In this document: piece by piece, positions 7,827-16,839 of the stretch | Layout of the letters: every line of letters starts with the position of its first letter | How positions within the stretch are numbered: position 1 is the stretch's first letter | From: Paenibacillus macerans | Lineage (GTDB): Bacteria; Bacillota; Bacilli; Paenibacillales; Paenibacillaceae | NCBI RefSeq assembly: GCF_900454495.1 | Contig: NZ_UGSI01000002.1 | Span: 372,001-436,000, forward strand | Direction of reading: 5' to 3' | Length of the DNA stretch: 64,000 nt | Position numbers and translations under genes: made by a program | Notes under the pieces: generated by a model | The model's input: only the letters and a program-made list of their open reading frames with translations | Databases searched by the model: none | What the model was told of the DNA's origin: nothing

Positions 7827-8363
7827 ATGGACGGGGAAAGATCGGTTTATATCCTGCTTACGAATACGGGGACGCTGTTTACGAGGGTGATTAAAGGGTA
7901 CACGGGAGCGCCTTATAATCATGCTTCGATTTCTTTCGACCGCGAGCTTTCCGAGCTGTACAGCTTCGGCCGGAAGAACCCGAACAACCCGCTGAACGGC
8001 GGGTTCGTGAAGGAGGACATCAAGACGGGCACGTTCAGCAAATATCCGAATACGACGTGCGTTCTTTACGAGCTTCGGGTGACCGGGCGCGAGGTGGAAA
8101 AAATGGAGCGGGTGCTGCGGCTGTTTATCCGCAAGCGGAACAAATATTTGTACAATCTGCTGGGGGTGATCGGCATCGTCCTCAAGGAGCCGGTGGAGTT
8201 CAGCAACTCTTATTTCTGCTCGCAGTTCGTCGCGGAGATCCTTGAGCGTTCCGGCATCAAGCTGTGGAACAAGCTGCCCGCGCTCGTGACGCCGGACGAT
8301 TTCCGGCAGTGCGATCGGCTGAAGCTGATTTACGAAGGAAAATTGAGCGAATACGAGCCTTAA
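7827..8363 (+). CDS. Permuted NlpC/P60 (YiiX/YaeF-like papain-fold) protein
   Basis: 178 residues. The catalytic layout of circularly permuted papain-fold proteins is visible: His first in PYNHASISFDRE (about residue 32), then Cys in NSYFCSQFVAEIL (about residue 131). No signal peptide, so it probably acts in the cytoplasm. Such proteins are thought to be lipid- or peptide-directed hydrolases, but no substrate can be named. Confidence 0.7.
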   Translation: MDGERSVYILLTNTGTLFTRVIKGYTGAPYNHASISFDRELSELYSFGRKNPNNPLNGGFVKEDIKTGTFSKYPNTTCVLYELRVTGREVEKMERVLRLFIRKRNKYLYNLLGVIGIVLKEPVEFSNSYFCSQFVAEILERSGIKLWNKLPALVTPDDFRQCDRLKLIYEGKLSEYEP

Positions 8364-8436
8364 AACCTGCCCATATTTTGAATGATCCGCTTTCCAACTG
8401 GAATAATATACACATCATGAGTTAGGGAGCGGAAAG

Positions 8437-9637
8437 ATGGATATTCTTAAGCTGCTTAAATTCTTAAAAAAAGCGGATCCGATAGGAAACTCCGGCGAAT
8501 CGGCTGGCCACGATCAAACGGATGCACTCGCTGCCGCCGTCTCCGACAATGAACAGATGTTCAAACAAATTTTTGCCGATTGTTCGGATATTGTGTTCCG
8601 TCCGGTTATGATCCATGGACAAACCCGTTTGCTTCTGATTTATGTCGATGGGCTGGTAAACGCGAAAGCGCTGGAGCAGGTCGTGTTAAAACTGATGACG
8701 CTCGAAGGCGTGCCGGGAGGATTGGAGAACGCCGATCCGCTGGAGGAGCTTATAGAAGAACAGCTTGTCTCTATATCCCGGATAAAAGTGGTTCATCCCT
8801 TGGTCCCCGTTTCCGCAAATTCAAAACACGGAGCGGCCCGATGTCGTATGTTCCAGCCTGCTTGAAGGCAAAGTTGCCATTCTCGTCGACAACACTCCGT
8901 TTGCGCTGATCGTGCCGATGACATTCTGGTCCGGTTTGCAAGCGGTGGAGGACTATTACGAGCGATCCATTTATACGACCTTCATTCGCTTCATCCGCTA
9001 CTCCTTATTGAATATTTCCCTGTTGCTTCCGTCTTTGTTCGTTTCGCTTTCCACATTTCATCAGCAGCTTATTCCTACGAATTTGCTCATCAGCATTGCT
9101 GCCGCAAGGGAAGGCGTCCCGTTTCCCACGGTGATCGAGACCCTATTGATGGAAGTTATGTTCGAAGGTCTGCGCGAAGCGGGTATTCGTCTGCCGAAGC
9201 CGATCGGTTCGGCGGTGAGTATTGTGGGGGCGCTTGTCATTGGACAAGCCGCCGTACAGGCCGGCATCGTGTCGGCCACGGTCGTGATTATCGTGGCCAC
9301 GACGGGCATTTCTTCGTTTGCCATCCCGCGATATAATCTCGGGACGGCGTACCGGATGCTCCGTTTTCCCATTTTGATTTTGGCGGGAGTTCTGGGTTTG
9401 TACGGCGTCATAGCGGGCATTTTTATCATAGCCATCCATCTCCTCGGCCTTCGTTCGTTTGGAGTACCCTATATGAGTCCGATTGCCCCGCAAATTCCCG
9501 GAAACCTGGCGGATGTCTTCATACGCGCGCCCAGATGGAGCGTGTCTCGCCGTCCCCTGCTCAGCTCCGGGGCAAACAAAAAGCGAGTGCCGGAAGGCCA
9601 GCAGCCGAGTCCGAGACGAGGGAGAGAAGACAGATGA
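8437..9637 (+). pseudogene. GerA-family spore germination receptor subunit A, broken
   Basis: The first 120 codons (MDILKLLKFLKKAD...EEQLVSISRIKVV) match the start of the GerA N-terminal domain. In the downstream frame, from 8798, WSPFPQIQNTERPDVV and LLEGKVAILVDNTPFALIVP continue as the end of that domain and the membrane part through to RAPRWSVSRRPLL. The frames do not join: after ISRIKVV the next recognisable residues are those normally more than 100 positions later, so about 0.4 kb is missing and the junction near 8783-8804 is also out of frame. The intact family is about 480-500 residues. The receptor subunit cannot be made as a normal protein. The end overlaps gerC by ATGA. Confidence 0.85.
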
Positions 9638-10860
9638 ACTGGAGTCGAAGAGGACGGTTGATTTTGGCGGCTATTCTGCCTTTGTTTTTAACGACGGGGT
9701 GTTGGGATAGTTCGGAGGTCAATGATCTTGCGCTTGAGCTCGCATGGGGAATCGACGAAGCGAAGGACAAGGGGATTCTGATTAGCGCGCAGGTGATCAT
9801 TCCGTCCCAGATCAGCAGTGTGCAGGGACAAGGAGGCGGAAGCGGAGGGGGTCCGGGAAAGCCCTATTTTGTCGTATCCGGCGCCGGAAGAGATACGCTG
9901 GATGCGGTGCAGCAAATGCAAACGAAGCTTTCCCGGCTGGTATTCCGCGGACATCGGCGGATCATCGTGATCGGAGAACCGCTGGCCAGAAAAGGCATCA
10001 AAGATGTATTGGATACGTATACCCGGGACCCGAACCTCAAGCTGCGGACCGATGTATTTATCGTCAAGGAAGGCACCGCCAAGGATTTTCTGAAAGTATC
10101 CTACCCACTGGAGAAAATTCCCGGCCTCGGTGCTTTAAAAGAATATGATCAGATCGGATCGCTGCAGGAAATGGGATTTATCAACCTGATGATCTCCGCA
10201 GCCAGTGAAGAAAGCTGCTCGGCTTTGCCGGCGGTTGCCGTCGGTTTCGATCCGGCCGATCAAGAAGGCGAAGGGCGGCAAGATCATTCCAATGCGAAAG
10301 GGTTTCGTATCGCGGGAACCGGAATTTTTGACAAAGATCTGAAATTGCTCGGGTTCTTGAATGGGAATGAGGCTAGAGCGCTGCGGTGGATTAACGGGCA
10401 GCTAAGGAAGCTGGTGGTAACGGCAACCGTGCCGCAAGTTAACGGCTACGCCAGTTTGGAGATGAACAAGATAGGCAGCAAGATTCAGCCCATGTTTCAA
10501 GGAGACAAGCTAAAATTCCAGGTCACATTAATCGGGGAAGGCATGATTCGCGAAAACAATACAAATTTGGATCTCACGAAACTCCATAATATAGCCCGCG
10601 TAAAAGACGCGTTGGAAAAACACGTTGAAGAGAGAACGCTTCAAACCATTACCAAGGTCCAAAAAGAATATGGGGTGGATGTTTTCGGATTTGGCGAAAC
10701 CGTACACAGAAAACATTTATCCCGTTGGAGATCTTTAAAAAACGACTGGAACAAGGAGTTTCGGGAGGCCGAGGTTTCCGTCAAAGCGAATCTGACGATC
10801 CGGCGAATAGGCGTAACGGGACCGTCGTTGCATTTGCAAGAAGACAACATTCAAAAATGA
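9634..10860 (+). CDS. Ger(x)C-family spore germination lipoprotein
   Basis: 408 residues. A lipoprotein signal peptide (LILAAILPLFLTTGCWD, lipobox LTTGC) is followed by the Ger(x)C pattern: EVNDLALELAWGIDEAKDKG, SRLVFRGHRRIIVIGEPLARKG and the long C-terminal domain ending RRIGVTGPS. GerC proteins sit on the inner spore membrane with GerA and GerB and are needed for nutrient sensing. The ATG at 9634 overlaps the stop of the gerA remnant and has GGGAG 10 bp before it. Reading frame intact although both partners are broken. Confidence 0.9.
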   Translation: MNWSRRGRLILAAILPLFLTTGCWDSSEVNDLALELAWGIDEAKDKGILISAQVIIPSQISSVQGQGGGSGGGPGKPYFVVSGAGRDTLDAVQQMQTKLSRLVFRGHRRIIVIGEPLARKGIKDVLDTYTRDPNLKLRTDVFIVKEGTAKDFLKVSYPLEKIPGLGALKEYDQIGSLQEMGFINLMISAASEESCSALPAVAVGFDPADQEGEGRQDHSNAKGFRIAGTGIFDKDLKLLGFLNGNEARALRWINGQLRKLVVTATVPQVNGYASLEMNKIGSKIQPMFQGDKLKFQVTLIGEGMIRENNTNLDLTKLHNIARVKDALEKHVEERTLQTITKVQKEYGVDVFGFGETVHRKHLSRWRSLKNDWNKEFREAEVSVKANLTIRRIGVTGPSLHLQEDNIQK

Positions 10861-10868
10861 ATAGATCA

Positions 10869-11953
10869 TTATTTTCGCAGCTTTTGCCGGGTCCACGTCA
10901 CGATCAGCAGAATCGCCGGCAAGACCAAAAACATGGGCACCCAGAAATAAGGAACCAGTATTTTATAATGCTGGAAATAAATATGCTCGGCGATGTTTTT
11001 TGACATGGTCATTCCCAGGAACAAGGCGATCGCGGCTGCCGGGATGACAAGCACGCGGTAATCCTTCATCTTCGTCAGCTGCTGGATGCCTCTCAGCGCC
11101 ACTAGCAGGTTGACCACGTTTTTTATTAACGCCGTCATGAAAAAATACATGACCCCGAACATCTGCAAGTTTTCGATGAATTTTCCGATGCTGATCATGC
11201 TCAATAAAGTGTAAAGCGGATAGAGAAAACGCGAGAACAGATCGCCATAAACCAAAATGGCCAAAAAATCAAAACCGGTGATCATAAATCCGGCAAGTAA
11301 GGTGGCGAGAAAGGTAATTTTCGTGATCTTTTCACGGTTTTTTACGTCCGGCCAGAACATGGCGAGCGCGATGGTTTCCCCAAACGGTTGGGTGATCCCG
11401 TTTGGATAAACCACCTTCCAGACGGGTTCCCATCCCCTTTCCAAAATCGGCTGGACATAATCGAAATGCAGGACGTCCGAGCCAAAGAGCAGAACCGTCT
11501 CTATAATGAACATAACGACGACGATGGGGAAGATCAATTCTCCCAGCCGCGCAATGATCTCAATGCCGCCATAGACGCAGTAAGCGATAATAATGGCAAA
11601 TAACCCCGCAAAGGCGGCGTTCCGGGCAAGATGGTGGTCGAAACCATGTCTCTGATGTCCGCAATAATTCGTCCTGTAAGATACAAGAACATGAGCGGGT
11701 ACAAAAACGCGATGGGCGTCCCGATCCAGCGCCCCAATTGGGCCGGAAACCATTCAACCAGGGATAAGCCCGGGTTCATGCGCATTAAGGCGGTATATAC
11801 CCAAATCACGCAGAGGCCCAGCCCCAGTGACGTCAGATCGCCAATCCACGCATCCCGGCCGGCCAAGCCGCCAAACCCAAAGATGATGGTCGTACCTAAT
11901 TGAAAAATGAAGGTAATCGTGAATAATTGGTACGCGGAAATTTTGTATGTCAT
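10869..11953 (-). pseudogene. GerB-family spore germination permease, frameshifted
   Basis: The N-terminal part (from ATG 11953, MTYKISAYQLFTITFIFQLG) and the C-terminal part ending at 10869 lie in different frames. The first ends properly in VSTTILPGTPP, and the second continues FAGLFAIIIAYCVYGGIEIIARLGEL, as expected for GerB/AgrB-like APC-superfamily permeases. The shift is at about 11610-11625. One indel restores a normal protein of about 360 residues with ten helices. The gene is convergent with gerC instead of lying in its operon. Confidence 0.85.
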
Positions 11954-12089
11954 CTCCTCTCCTCACCCCCATTAAGAATCCAAAACAAAGAGAGCACACG
12001 GTATTTATTGTATCCATAGGGTGTTTGCAGCAAACGCTGAGCAACGGACCGCAGGTGATTCTTGATGCTCAATTATAATAGTCCATAAG

Positions 12090-12108
12090 GTTCATAGGCG
12101 GTATGAAC
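12090..12108. promoter_or_regulatory. Perfect 7-bp inverted repeat upstream of the LSS-repeat protein
   Basis: GTTCATA-GGCGG-TATGAAC lies 79 bp before the start at 12187, next to a TATAAT at 12074-12079. It could be an operator; nothing links it to a known regulator. Confidence 0.4.
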
Positions 12109-12186
12109 TATTGGAACCCGGCGTATATTTGGATAAAATACCCTTAAAATTCTTAATATTTTTTAATGGAGGAGAAAACACGGAGC

Positions 12187-13149
12187 ATGATGAGTATGAA
12201 GAAGAGGAGAAGCGCGTTTCCGCGCAAAAGTTGGCTGTTGGCCTTAAGTTTGCTGCTGGTGTCGCTGGCTTTACTGCCGGCGGGTTCCGCCCAGGCTGCC
12301 GACAGCAAATGGATAGGTCAGGTTTGGAGCAAATATGAAACGTATAACAAGAAGACGGTTGCAAGCTATGATGCTTACATGAAAAAGACAACCGATACAT
12401 ACAATGCGTATTTCAAGGAGCAAAACGACCGGCTGGCGGAGCTGGAGCGCATTGTCCTTGAAGACCAAAAACAGTGGAACGAACGGCTGGGAGCGGATTT
12501 GGCGGAACTGGAGGAACGTTACGGGGACGATCGCGAGCTGAAGCAAGAACTCAAGGAGTATGAACGCGATATCAATCCGAATCTGCTCAGCAGTCCTATG
12601 GGGCTTTATACCCGGGCGGCCAACCGCAATTTGCTCAGCAGCACGCTGGGTGTCTACGCCCGCGCGCTTAATGAGAACCTGCTAAGCAGCTACATGGCGG
12701 AATATAAAAAGGCGGTCAATCCCAATAACTTGTCCAGCCCGGCCAACTCGCTGAAAAAGACGGTGTCCGACAGCTATCTGAGCAGCCCGATGAACACGCT
12801 GATGAAAAGCTCCAGCACCAACTATATCTCAAGTCCAATTTATAAGTATTCGCGGGGGAAAATCAGCAAAACGAAGGCGCAGCAGGAATACAACAAGCTG
12901 TACAAGAAATATACCGAACAGATTTCCAAGGATACCGCGGCTCATAAGAAAGAAATCGCCGAAACCGCCGCGTCCGCGGACCGGAAGATTCAGCAGCTGT
13001 ATCTCGAAACGGTCAGCGCGCTCGAAAAACAGCGGAACGAAACGCTGCAAAGCATCTCCGACCAGCGGAAAAAAATAACCGGAGAAGGCCTCGCCTGGGA
13101 GCCGCTGCTGGCATCCCCGGCCGAGGAAACGCAGGACAAAATCGAATAA
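12187..13149 (+). CDS. Secreted coiled-coil protein with six 16-residue LSS repeats
   Basis: 320 residues. A strong Sec signal peptide (KKRRSAFPRKSWLLALSLLL, cleavage after AQA) is followed by a charged helical segment of about 100 residues. Then come six back-to-back repeats of exactly 16 residues: NPNLLSSPMGLYTRAA, NRNLLSSTLGVYARAL, NENLLSSYMAEYKKAV, NPNNLSSPANSLKKTV, SDSYLSSPMNTLMKSS, STNYISSPIYKYSRGK. The C-terminus returns to charged coiled coil with many Lys/Glu. No catalytic motif, LPXTG or membrane anchor is seen. GGAGGAG lies 12 bp before ATG 12187. I do not recognise the family; an extracellular or spore-surface structural role is inference. Confidence 0.75.
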   Translation: MMSMKKRRSAFPRKSWLLALSLLLVSLALLPAGSAQAADSKWIGQVWSKYETYNKKTVASYDAYMKKTTDTYNAYFKEQNDRLAELERIVLEDQKQWNERLGADLAELEERYGDDRELKQELKEYERDINPNLLSSPMGLYTRAANRNLLSSTLGVYARALNENLLSSYMAEYKKAVNPNNLSSPANSLKKTVSDSYLSSPMNTLMKSSSTNYISSPIYKYSRGKISKTKAQQEYNKLYKKYTEQISKDTAAHKKEIAETAASADRKIQQLYLETVSALEKQRNETLQSISDQRKKITGEGLAWEPLLASPAEETQDKIE

Positions 13150-13175
13150 GGAGCTCTAAAAGCAACTCTTAAATT

Positions 13176-13203
13176 AAGGGCCGGGCAACCGGTCCCTTTT
13201 TTT
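13176..13203 (+). terminator. Rho-independent terminator
   Basis: AAGGGCCGG-GCAA-CCGGTCCCTT with a one-base bulge, followed by seven Ts. Confidence 0.85.
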
Positions 13204-13224
13204 ATGGACGCGTGCTTAACCAAA

Positions 13225-13402
13225 TGCAAAAGTGCAGTTGGAATGTGCCCCAACTCGGGCATTTAGAGCGCTGAGATGCAAATGTGCATTTGAAACTGAG
13301 GATTGGAGGTGACTTTGAGCGAAATGGTGAAAATGGCCTGCACTTTTGCATTTGGTACGCATAAACGGCCCGGTTTCGGGGGAAATGAGATGCACTTTTG
13401 CA
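13225..13402. repeat. Quartet element, motif TGCAAAAGTGCA
   Basis: Two direct motif copies start at 13225 and 13277 (52 bp apart; the second reads TGCAAATGTGCA), and two inverted copies TGCACTTTTGCA start at 13339 and 13391 (52 bp apart). No coding sequence. The same motif and spacing recur at 36520-36697. Confidence 0.85.
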
Positions 13403-13527
13403 TTTCGCGGCCTATTCGGCACCGCCAACAAACGTGAACAACGTGCGAAGTAAAATCCGAAAAAGAATAATATTGGAAATTTTTATTCATAATACTCACG
13501 TTAATCCAAAAGATGGAGGAGTTATTC

Positions 13528-14853
13528 ATGGATAACGTGATGCTGGCCCGGGCCTTGTTCGGATCGTCGATGGCCTTTCATATTATTTTTGCCACCTTGG
13601 GGGTGGGGCTGCCTTTCATGATCGTTGTTGCGGAAATCGCTTATCAGGTCAAAAAAGACCGGGATTACGCTTTGATGGCTAAACGGTGGACAAAATGCCA
13701 GGCGATCCTCCTGGGGGTGGGGATTCCGTCGGGGACGATGGTCGGCGTTATGTTGTCGCTGCTCTGGCCCGGTTTCATGGAAATTGTGGGCCAGGTGATC
13801 GCGCTGCCTTTCCAAATCGAAATCTGGGCGTTTTTGCTGGAAGCCTTGTTCATGTCGATTTACGTCTACGCGTCTGAACGTTTGCCCGCGGCTTTGCGGA
13901 TCGCCAGCGTCACTTTCGTGGCCTTGGGAGCAAGCGCTTCGGCCGCGCTGATCACCGACGCCCATGCCTGGATGAACACCCCGCAGGGCTTCCGGCTGGA
14001 GAACGGGCAAGTTGTCGATGCCGACCCGTGGGCGGCGGTATTCAATCCCAGCTGGCCTACGACCGCGACGCATGTACTGTTTTCCGCCTATCTGCTGGGG
14101 GCTTTCGCCATCGTTTCCGTGGCCGCCGTCAAACTGCTCGCCCGAAAACGGCCGGAGCGGGAGCGGCAGTATCACCGCAAGGGCCTGATCCTATCGCTCG
14201 CCATCGGCGGCGTAATGTCGCTGCTGACCGCGCTCAACGGGCATGAAACCGCGCAGATGCTGCACCGCCATCAACCCGAGAAGCTGGCCGCCGCGGAGGG
14301 CCTGTTTGAAACGCAGGCTTACGCCCCGCTGGCGATCGGCGGCTTTACCGATAAGGAAACCCGGACGATCAGGGGGGCGATCGAAGTTCCGTGGGCGCTC
14401 AGCTTTTTGGCCGGCAACCGCTTTGACACCGTGGTCAGGGGGTTGAACGATTTTCCCGAGGAGGAGTGGCCTCCCCTGTTTGTGCATACGCTGTTTAACC
14501 TGATGGTGGGGATCGGTTCCCTGCTGATTGTGGTCTCGGCCGGCACTATTTTTTATCGGCTGGTCAAGAAGCGAGAGTACCCGCGCTGGCTGCTCAGGGG
14601 GCTGGTGCTGACCGGCCCGCTCGCCCTGATCGGCATCGAGACCGGGTGGATCTTCAGCTGTACGGGACGCCAGCCCTGGACGATTTACCATGTTCAGACG
14701 ACCGCGTCCGCGGCTACCCAATCGGAGAATCTCGGCACCCTGTTCGTCACTTTTATCGGGCTGTACGTGTTTATGCTGGTCGTAACGTCTTTGGTGCTGC
14801 GTTATTATTTCAAGCGTCATCCGGTGACGCCGGACATGCTGGAAGCAGGGTAA
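13528..14853 (+). CDS. cydA: Cytochrome bd-type quinol oxidase subunit I
   Basis: 441 residues, nine hydrophobic helices, short Q-loop as in the cyanide-insensitive (CioA) branch. Conserved features: heme ligand His18 in SSMAFHIIF, the acidic pair in FQIEIWAFLLEAL (Glu99/Glu107 equivalents), a second His in ATHVLFSAYLLGAF and Met in LFNLMVGIG. In the GRQPW motif the residue expected to be Glu (heme b595 ligand, Glu445 of the E. coli protein) is Cys378: GWIFSCTGRQPW. The enzyme reduces O2 to water using quinol at the membrane. ATG 13528 has GGAGGAG 8 bp upstream. Operon with cydB (21 bp gap). Confidence 0.9.
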   Translation: MDNVMLARALFGSSMAFHIIFATLGVGLPFMIVVAEIAYQVKKDRDYALMAKRWTKCQAILLGVGIPSGTMVGVMLSLLWPGFMEIVGQVIALPFQIEIWAFLLEALFMSIYVYASERLPAALRIASVTFVALGASASAALITDAHAWMNTPQGFRLENGQVVDADPWAAVFNPSWPTTATHVLFSAYLLGAFAIVSVAAVKLLARKRPERERQYHRKGLILSLAIGGVMSLLTALNGHETAQMLHRHQPEKLAAAEGLFETQAYAPLAIGGFTDKETRTIRGAIEVPWALSFLAGNRFDTVVRGLNDFPEEEWPPLFVHTLFNLMVGIGSLLIVVSAGTIFYRLVKKREYPRWLLRGLVLTGPLALIGIETGWIFSCTGRQPWTIYHVQTTASAATQSENLGTLFVTFIGLYVFMLVVTSLVLRYYFKRHPVTPDMLEAG

Positions 14854-14874
14854 GAAGAAGGGGGTGAAGAGGAT

Positions 14875-15894
14875 ATGAGCGATTCCACGATAGCGATTTC
14901 TATTCTTTGGGGGTTCCTGTTCATCTACTCGATCATGGGCTCCATCGATTTCGGCGCCGGGTTCTGGTCGCTTGTTTTCAGCAAAAAAAATCCGCAGGCC
15001 GCCAGCCTCGCCAACCGGTTTTTGTCCCCGTCCTGGGAGGTAACCAACGTTTTTCTGGTGCTGCTGGTCGTCGCGTTGGTCGGTTTTTTCCCGCGTGCCG
15101 CTTATCTGCTCGGTACGCTGCTGCTGCTCCCCGTCAGCTTCGTGCTGGTGCTCCTGCTGTTCCGCAGCGCCTTTATGGTGTACGCCTATTCCGCGCAGCG
15201 GAACGTCCGCAGCCTGCGTTTTGTGTCCGGAGTTACCGGGCTGCTCATTCCGGGGCTGCTTGTCAGCGTGCTGCCTATTACGCTCGGCGGTTTTATCCAA
15301 GGGGAGAGCGGCTACCCTCAGTTGAACTACGGAGCTTTGCTGGCGAGCCCTTCGCTCTACGCCTATTTGGGGTTCGGGATCGCCACCGAGCTGTTCCTGT
15401 CCTCCTTGTTCCTCTCCGACTTCTCCCGGCAGGCCGGGGATGAAACCTCCTACCGGCATTACCGGACGCTGGCGGTTGTCTTCGGGCCTTTGGCGATGCT
15501 GCTCGCCGTCATCACCACCTTTACCATGGAAGGGGAAGCGATGTGGATGGTGGCCCGGATGAAGCAGCAGGGGCTTTGGTTTATGCTGTCCACTGCGGCT
15601 TTTGTCGTCGGTTACGGTTCGCTGTGGATCAAACGGAAAGGCCGGCTCGGCTGGCCACGGCTCGCGTTTGTTTTCGTGGTGATCCAGTTCGCCTTGGCGA
15701 GTTATGCTTACGGGAAAGCGCATATGCCCTACATCGTCTATCCGTTCTTAACGGTGGAAGAGGGGATTACAAATCACTCGATGTTTGTGTCCCTGCTGTG
15801 GGGCTACGGGGTAGGGACGGTGATTTTGCTGCCGGTGTTCGTGTTGTTCTGGTGGCTGTTCTTAAGGGACAAACGGTATTTGCGGGCTGAATAG
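14875..15894 (+). CDS. cydB: Cytochrome bd-type quinol oxidase subunit II
   Basis: 339 residues with about eight to nine hydrophobic helices. ILWGFLFIYSIMGSIDFGAGFW is the standard first helix of CydB (G-x-x-D-x-G-x-G). It pairs structurally with CydA. GGGGGTGAAGAG precedes the ATG. The gene pair stands alone; the cydCD exporter is not in this window. Confidence 0.9.
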   Translation: MSDSTIAISILWGFLFIYSIMGSIDFGAGFWSLVFSKKNPQAASLANRFLSPSWEVTNVFLVLLVVALVGFFPRAAYLLGTLLLLPVSFVLVLLLFRSAFMVYAYSAQRNVRSLRFVSGVTGLLIPGLLVSVLPITLGGFIQGESGYPQLNYGALLASPSLYAYLGFGIATELFLSSLFLSDFSRQAGDETSYRHYRTLAVVFGPLAMLLAVITTFTMEGEAMWMVARMKQQGLWFMLSTAAFVVGYGSLWIKRKGRLGWPRLAFVFVVIQFALASYAYGKAHMPYIVYPFLTVEEGITNHSMFVSLLWGYGVGTVILLPVFVLFWWLFLRDKRYLRAE

Positions 15895-15968
15895 TCCGCC
15901 TGTTGTGTGTACGAAGCACCGGTACTGCCCACGGCCTTGATAGGCCTTGATATTACCCGATGCCGGCA

Positions 15969-15998
15969 TTGCCAACCCCTCGCTCTTGAAAATATAAT
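15969..15998 (+). promoter_or_regulatory. Sigma-A promoter of the yjdF transcript
   Basis: TTGCCA (15969-15974) and TATAAT (15993-15998), 18 bp spacer. It lies just before the riboswitch. Confidence 0.65.
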
Positions 15999-16010
15999 AG
16001 GTTTGGAGCG

Positions 16011-16096
16011 AAAAAACACGGCCCGGTTGGTAGTCCGGGCGCACGCGGCTTGGAACGCTTGAATCCGGCGGCGTGTCAGTAACCTTCCCCCCTCGG
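16011..16096 (+). promoter_or_regulatory. yjdF-motif riboswitch
   Basis: The leader carries the conserved yjdF-RNA segments in order: CACGGCCCGGTTGGTAGTCC, GGGCGCACGCGGCTTGGAAC, CCGGCGGCG and CAGTAACCTTCCCCCC. CCCGG...CCGGG and GCCG...CGGCG can pair. This RNA class controls yjdF genes and binds planar azaaromatic compounds. It ends about 40 bp before the yjdF start, consistent with translational control. Confidence 0.85.
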
Positions 16097-16138
16097 GATG
16101 TCCATCGCTTCCGATTGAACAAGAGGGGGATGTTTGCG

Positions 16139-16549
16139 TTGAAACTTACGATTTACCACGATGGGCAGTATTGGATCGGCGTGTTTGAAGAGCGCAGCCA
16201 AGGAAAGCTGCGGGCAGGAAGGCATATTTTCGGGGCGGAGCCTAAGGATGAGGAGGTTCTTGCGTTTATCCGAAGCGATTTGAGCCGGCTGCTTGACGGC
16301 ATTTCGCAGGGCGTCGCCATTCAGCTGCCGGATGCCGGAAGGGTGAATCCGAAGCGGTTGGCCAGACAGGCCGCCGCGGAATTAAAACGCCGGGGAGCTT
16401 CTACCATGGCGTATGAAGCGATGCGGCTGGAGTATGAGCAGCGTAAGCAGGCCAAACGGTCGACCGCGAAGGAACAGCGGGAGGCCGAGAGGGAACGCAA
16501 GCGGGAAATCAAAATCCGCAAGGCCAAGGCGAAGCGTCGCGGGCATTAA
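16139..16549 (+). CDS. yjdF: YjdF-family protein (DUF2992)
   Basis: 136 residues: MKLTIYHDGQYWIGVFEE, then a compact domain and a very basic C-terminal helix rich in Lys/Arg/Glu (KEQREAERERKREIKIRKAK). The family normally begins MKLT-x-x-x-DGQ-F/Y-W-x-G, which places the start at the TTG 16139, about 10 bp after GAGGGGG; the ATG at 16130 sits directly against the ribosome site. Function unknown, but the riboswitch suggests a response to toxic aromatic compounds. Confidence 0.85.
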   Translation: MKLTIYHDGQYWIGVFEERSQGKLRAGRHIFGAEPKDEEVLAFIRSDLSRLLDGISQGVAIQLPDAGRVNPKRLARQAAAELKRRGASTMAYEAMRLEYEQRKQAKRSTAKEQREAERERKREIKIRKAKAKRRGH

Positions 16550-16558
16550 CGGACAAGG

Positions 16559-16589
16559 CCCCTTTCCGGACTTACGGAAAGGGGTTTTT
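16559..16589 (+). terminator. Rho-independent terminator
   Basis: CCCCTTTCCG-GACTTA-CGGAAAGGGG followed by five Ts. Confidence 0.9.
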
Positions 16590-16763
16590 GCCATGTTTCG
16601 GGAGACTACCGGGCGGTCCAGCCGGATTCGCAATCGGCGGGGCAGCCAAGGTCCGCGAAAACTTTGCGCGCGGAAGCGTCGACCGGCTGTTTAGTAAACA
16701 AATGCGAAACGAACTTTAAGTTTTACCTTTTTGACAATTTTATTTGTTTAAAATATGATATTT

Positions 16764-16781
16764 ACATACTTGTTGGTATGC
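16764..16781. promoter_or_regulatory. TetR-type operator, copy 1
   Basis: ACATACTTGTTGGTATGC has inverted CATAC/GTATG arms. A similar site lies at 17683, before the next gene, so both are probable binding sites for the regulator encoded between them. Confidence 0.55.
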
Positions 16782-16823
16782 GATGTTGCAAACTTGTTAC
16801 TGGATGTTGCAAACTTGTTACTG
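16782..16823. repeat. Perfect 21-bp tandem duplication in the tetR leader
   Basis: Two identical adjacent 21-bp units starting GATGTTGCAAAC (16782-16802 and 16803-16823) end just before the ribosome site of the TetR gene. It could be a second regulatory site or a replication slip. Confidence 0.9.
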
Positions 16824-16839
16824 ATAGGAGAAATGAACG

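Noticed and set aside
14191..15723. 510-codon minus-strand open frame across cydAB
   Set aside because: Antisense to two well-supported genes; its composition (His/Gln/Arg-rich) is typical of a GC-rich shadow frame.
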